NCBI RefSeq assembly: GCF_001514065.1
Contig: NZ_KQ948423.1
Span: 953,717 to 1,017,716 of the forward strand
From: Streptomyces antibioticus
GTDB lineage: Bacteria > Actinomycetota > Actinomycetes > Streptomycetales > Streptomycetaceae
Length of the DNA stretch: 64,000 bases
Reading direction: 5' to 3'
In this document: positions 61,068-64,000 of the stretch, in pieces
Layout: each line of letters opens with the position of its first letter
How positions within the stretch are numbered: the first letter of the stretch is position 1
The notes under the pieces: model-generated
What the model saw: the letters and a program-made list of their open reading frames with translations, nothing else
Told to the model about the DNA's origin: nothing
The model's database searches: none
Position numbers and translations under genes: made by a program

Positions 61068-63373
61068 TGTCCCGTCACCACCGCGGCCTGCGGGCGGATC
61101 GGCAGCCGGTTCACCGGGCGGCCGGTCGCGGCCCGTACAGCGGAGGCGACGGCCGCCGGTGACGTCACCACCGGCACCGCGCTCACCGCCTTCGCGCCGA
61201 AGGGCGCGACCACGTCCCGTTCCTCGACCAGCTTCACGATCCGGATGTCCGGCGCGTCCAGGGCCGTCGGCAGCGCGTACCCGGTGAGGTCCGGGTGCCG
61301 GATCAGCCCGCGCGCGGTGCGCAGGTTCTCGGTCAGCGCGATGCCCACGCCCTGGGTGACACCGGCCTCGATACGGGCCGCCAACTGGGCCGGGTTCAGC
61401 ACCCGTCCGACGTCCTGCGCGACGGCGAGTTCGACGACCCGGACCGAGCCGAGTTCGACGTCGACGTCCACCACCGCGCGGATCGCGCAGAAGGCCATGC
61501 CGACGAACGCGTCGCCCTGGCCCTGCTCGTCGAGCGGCTCCGTCGGGTGCGGACGGCACTGGGCGGTGGCCCACAGCTCCTTGCCCTCCAGCGCCTCGGT
61601 GACGGTGGTCGACAGGACGCCGTCGTACGAGGTGATCTTGCCGTCGGTGATCTGGAGCAGCTCGGTGGACATCCCGAACTTGTGCGCCAGGGGCTGGAGG
61701 AGCTGGGTCCTGACCATCTTCGCGGCCCGCTCCACCGCGCCGCCGGAGACCCAGGTGTGGCGGCCTCGGCAGCCCGCGCCCGCGGGAGGCTGGTCGGTGT
61801 CCACCGGTGCCACGTGGACCTCGTCGATGCCCAGGGTCTCCTGGACGATCTGGCGGGCCAGCGTGGTGAAGCCCTGGCCGGTCTCGACGGCCGCGCAGAG
61901 CACGGTCGCGATGCCGTCGTGGACCTTGACCGTGGCGGTGGAGACCTCGTCGGCGCCCTCGGCGCCGAGCATGTGCACCATGCCCAGGCCGTAGCCCACA
62001 CCGCGGCGGATCGCGCCCGGTTCGCCGGCGCCCTCGGGGCCGCCGGGCAGCAGCCACTCGTCCTCGGGGGTGTCCTTGGGCAGCGCCGGCAGCGGGAAGT
62101 CCCGTACCGCCTGGAGGAGTTCGGCGACCGGGGCCGGGCAGGTCACGGTCTGGCCGGTCGGCAGGACGTCGCCGGTGGCCATGGCGTTGCGCAGGCGGAG
62201 TTCGGCGGGGTCGATGCCCAGCTTCTTCGCCAGCTTGTCCATCTGGGCCTCGTAGGCGGCGCACACCTGCATGGCGCCCTCGCCGCGGACATGGCCGGAG
62301 GGCGGGTTGTTGGTGCGCACGGCCCAGCCCTCGATGAAGGCGTTCGGGACGACGTAGGGGCCGCAGGCGAAGCCGACGGCGGCGGCGAGGGCCTCGGAGG
62401 AGGTGTCGGCGTAGGCGCCCGCGTCGAGCAGGATCTGCGCCTCGACCTTCACCAGCCTGCCCTCGGCGTCGGCGTGGTGGCGGTAGCGGAGCAGCGTCGG
62501 GTGGCGGTGGGCGTGGCCGAGGAAGGACTCCTCGCGCGTGGCCGTGAGTTTCACCGGGCAGCCCGTCTTGAGCGCGAGCAGGCCGAGCGGGAGCTGGATG
62601 CCCTGGTCCTCGCGGTCGGCGGTGGCGCCGGGGACGCCGGTGACGACGATCTTGACGCGTTCGGGTTCCAGTCCGTAGCAGGCGGCGGCGGTGTCCCGGT
62701 CGGTGTGCGGGTCGGTGGAGGCCAGGTAGAGCTCGACGCCGCCGTCGGGGCGGGGCACGGCGAGTCCGGCCTCGGCGCCGATGGGCGCCGGGTCCTGGCG
62801 GCCGATGCGGTACTGGCCCTCGACGACGATGTCGCCGGTCGCGGCCGGGTCGCCGTGGTGCAGCGGGATGTGCCGGATCAGGTTGCCGTCGGCGTGCAGC
62901 GGCTCGGCCTCGAAGGCCAGCTCGGGGTCGGTGACCGGGTCGAGCACCTCGTACTCGACGATGACGGCCGCGGCGGCCATCCGCGCGGTGTCGGGGTGGT
63001 CGGCGGCGACGGCCGCGATGGGCTCGCCGTGGTGGCGTACGACCTCGGAGGCGAAGACCGGGCGGTCGGCCTTGCCGCGGCCGTACAGCGGGTGGCCGGG
63101 GACGTCCTCGTGGGTGATGACCGCGCGGACGCCGGGCATCTCCCGCGCGTGGGTCGTGTCGATGGACACGATGCGCGCGTGCGGGTGCGGGGAGCGCAGC
63201 ACGGCCGCCCACAGCAGGCCCTCGGCCCACAGGTCGGCCGCGTACGGGAACGTGCCCTCGGCCTTGGCGCGGGCGTCGGCGGCCGGGAGGGAGGCGCCGA
63301 GGCCGTGCGGGATCGGCTCGGGGGCAGGTGCTGCCTCCGCGGGGGTGGTCGCGGTGGCGGCTTCATTGCTCAC
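61064..63373 (-). CDS. Xanthine dehydrogenase-family molybdopterin-binding subunit
   Basis: 769 residues from GTG 63373. Domain layout as in XDH large subunits: 'ADARAKAEGTFPYAADLWAEGLLWAAVLRSPHPHARIVSID', 'PSGHVRGEGAMQ', 'VETGQGFTTLARQIVQETLG', and 'FGAKAVSAVPVVTSPAAVASAVRAATG'. Two things are unusual: the family's catalytic Glu ('G-V-G-E') reads A-V-S-A here, and 'RGFGxPQ' reads RGEGAMQ. The protein may have changed substrate or lost hydroxylase activity. Confidence 0.88.
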   Translation of the reverse strand: MSNEAATATTPAEAAPAPEPIPHGLGASLPAADARAKAEGTFPYAADLWAEGLLWAAVLRSPHPHARIVSIDTTHAREMPGVRAVITHEDVPGHPLYGRGKADRPVFASEVVRHHGEPIAAVAADHPDTARMAAAAVIVEYEVLDPVTDPELAFEAEPLHADGNLIRHIPLHHGDPAATGDIVVEGQYRIGRQDPAPIGAEAGLAVPRPDGGVELYLASTDPHTDRDTAAACYGLEPERVKIVVTGVPGATADREDQGIQLPLGLLALKTGCPVKLTATREESFLGHAHRHPTLLRYRHHADAEGRLVKVEAQILLDAGAYADTSSEALAAAVGFACGPYVVPNAFIEGWAVRTNNPPSGHVRGEGAMQVCAAYEAQMDKLAKKLGIDPAELRLRNAMATGDVLPTGQTVTCPAPVAELLQAVRDFPLPALPKDTPEDEWLLPGGPEGAGEPGAIRRGVGYGLGMVHMLGAEGADEVSTATVKVHDGIATVLCAAVETGQGFTTLARQIVQETLGIDEVHVAPVDTDQPPAGAGCRGRHTWVSGGAVERAAKMVRTQLLQPLAHKFGMSTELLQITDGKITSYDGVLSTTVTEALEGKELWATAQCRPHPTEPLDEQGQGDAFVGMAFCAIRAVVDVDVELGSVRVVELAVAQDVGRVLNPAQLAARIEAGVTQGVGIALTENLRTARGLIRHPDLTGYALPTALDAPDIRIVKLVEERDVVAPFGAKAVSAVPVVTSPAAVASAVRAATGRPVNRLPIRPQAAVVTGQ

Positions 63374-64000
63374 GCCTGGCCTCCGTCCGTTCCGTACGCC
63401 TGGTCGTGCCGCGGCTCGAAGGCCGACGGGTTCACACCGCCGGCTCCCGGGCCCGCCTGATGGGGAATACGTGCCTCGTCGCCGTCCGACTCGGAGTGCG
63501 CGCCGGCGTGTGCCTCACGCTCGGCGACGACCTCCTTGACGGCGTCGACGACGCCCCGGTAGCCGGAGCAGCGGCACAGGTTGCCGCACAGCGCCTGGCG
63601 GGTCTCCAGCTCGGTGGGCGCCGGGTTGCCCTCCAGCAGGTCGTGCACGGTCATCGCCATGCCCGGCACGCAGAAGCCGCACTGCACCGCGCCGCACCGG
63701 GCGAGCGCCCGCTGCACGTCGGAGGGGCGGCCGTCCTCGGCGAGGCCCTCGACGGTACGGACCTCGCTGCCGGCGGCGGTGACGGCGGGGACCAGGCAGG
63801 AGGCGACGAGCCGCCCGTCCACCTGGACGTTGCAGGCCCCGCACTCGCCCTGCGAGCAGCCGTCCTTGGCCCCGGCGAGACCGAGCCGCTCACGCAGCAC
63901 GTAGAGCAGCGACTCGCCGATCCAGGCGTCGGCCACGGGCCGGTCGACGCCGTTGACGCGCAGGACGTAGGCGGCGAGGGGGTGTTCTTCGCCGGGGAAG
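63370..64000 (-). CDS. 2Fe-2S subunit of XDH family, partial at window edge
   Basis: The frame is open to base 64000, so the start lies outside. It has both clusters: plant-type 'CSQGECGACNVQVDGRLVASC' and the alpha-helical 'CGAVQCGFCVPGMAM' with 'CGNLCRCSGYRGVVDAV'. A hydrophilic 50-residue tail follows. It overlaps the molybdenum subunit gene by 4 bp (GTGA). The FAD subunit, if present, should lie beyond 64000. Confidence 0.9.
   Translation of the reverse strand, partial: FPGEEHPLAAYVLRVNGVDRPVADAWIGESLLYVLRERLGLAGAKDGCSQGECGACNVQVDGRLVASCLVPAVTAAGSEVRTVEGLAEDGRPSDVQRALARCGAVQCGFCVPGMAMTVHDLLEGNPAPTELETRQALCGNLCRCSGYRGVVDAVKEVVAEREAHAGAHSESDGDEARIPHQAGPGAGGVNPSAFEPRHDQAYGTDGGQA

Noticed and set aside
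60945-63230. 761-codon minus-strand frame over the XDH gene
   Set aside because: Out-of-phase Arg/Gly/Pro-rich reading of the XDH gene; only its final 40 codons are real (small membrane protein).

Overview
The window is high-GC actinobacterial chromosome, almost certainly Streptomyces. The evidence is extreme third-position GC, GTG starts, short 4-8 bp gene overlaps, an SsgA-like sporulation protein (SsgG), DasR-type dre operators at the N-acetylglucosamine PTS genes, and a gene order that resembles the nagF/nagE1/nagE2 to ssgG to hppD region of S. coelicolor as I remember it. Most of it looks like core-type chromosome with small strain-variable pockets. No insertion sequence, prophage, CRISPR array or biosynthetic cluster is visible.

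Layout. 0-10.3 kb: DUF2267 protein, a small heat-shock protein with an HspR-like operator over its promoter, an MFS carrier, a DUF445 membrane protein, a secreted SGNH esterase, a DUF1707 protein and a three-gene ABC-2 exporter. 10.5-15.2 kb: a bifunctional penicillin-binding protein with a long Gly/Thr tail, then SugE, a GroES-like protein, a DUF3618 protein, Bcp peroxiredoxin and a GNAT acetyltransferase. 15.3-16.8 kb: two tandem HNH nucleases followed by an odd tRNA gene. 16.8-22.7 kb: rdgB, a lipoprotein, rph, the GlcNAc PTS (IIB, IIC, IIC) and an MBL-fold hydrolase. 22.9-24.5 kb: a PadR/membrane pair and a MazF-like protein. 24.5-27.5 kb: the CysM/CysO/Mec cysteine pathway with a Cys-containing leader peptide and a LacI regulator. 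27.6-32.8 kb: amino-acid permease, DUF2017, ClpS, then pncB and pncA for NAD salvage.

32.9-45.9 kb: secreted M6 protease, two RDD membrane proteins, ssgG, a glycolate-oxidase-like flavoprotein, a TPR protein, a three-subunit cobalt-type nitrile-hydratase-like operon, a beta-propeller protein, and hppD with a divergent Lrp regulator. 45.9-49.6 kb: a complete osmoprotectant ABC importer. 49.6-54.8 kb: an ArsR regulator with a nested double-dyad operator and an apparently leaderless start, a Lon-like PDZ protease, an IclR regulator, a DEAD/DEAH helicase and a Doc toxin-antitoxin pair. 54.8-64 kb: MFS exporter, tRNA-Cys, secreted proteins, a metzincin protease, a double SUKH-4 immunity-like protein, and a molybdenum hydroxylase whose catalytic glutamate appears to be missing; its 2Fe-2S subunit runs off the window.

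The best candidates for something new are: (1) the 15.4-16.8 kb unit of two HNH nucleases plus a class-I tRNA with a UAG anticodon; (2) the leaderless Cys-containing leader peptide before cysO-cysM; (3) the hairpin that buries the GNAT ribosome binding site; and (4) the nested symmetric operator of the leaderless ArsR gene. All calls come from reading the sequence; no database search was run.
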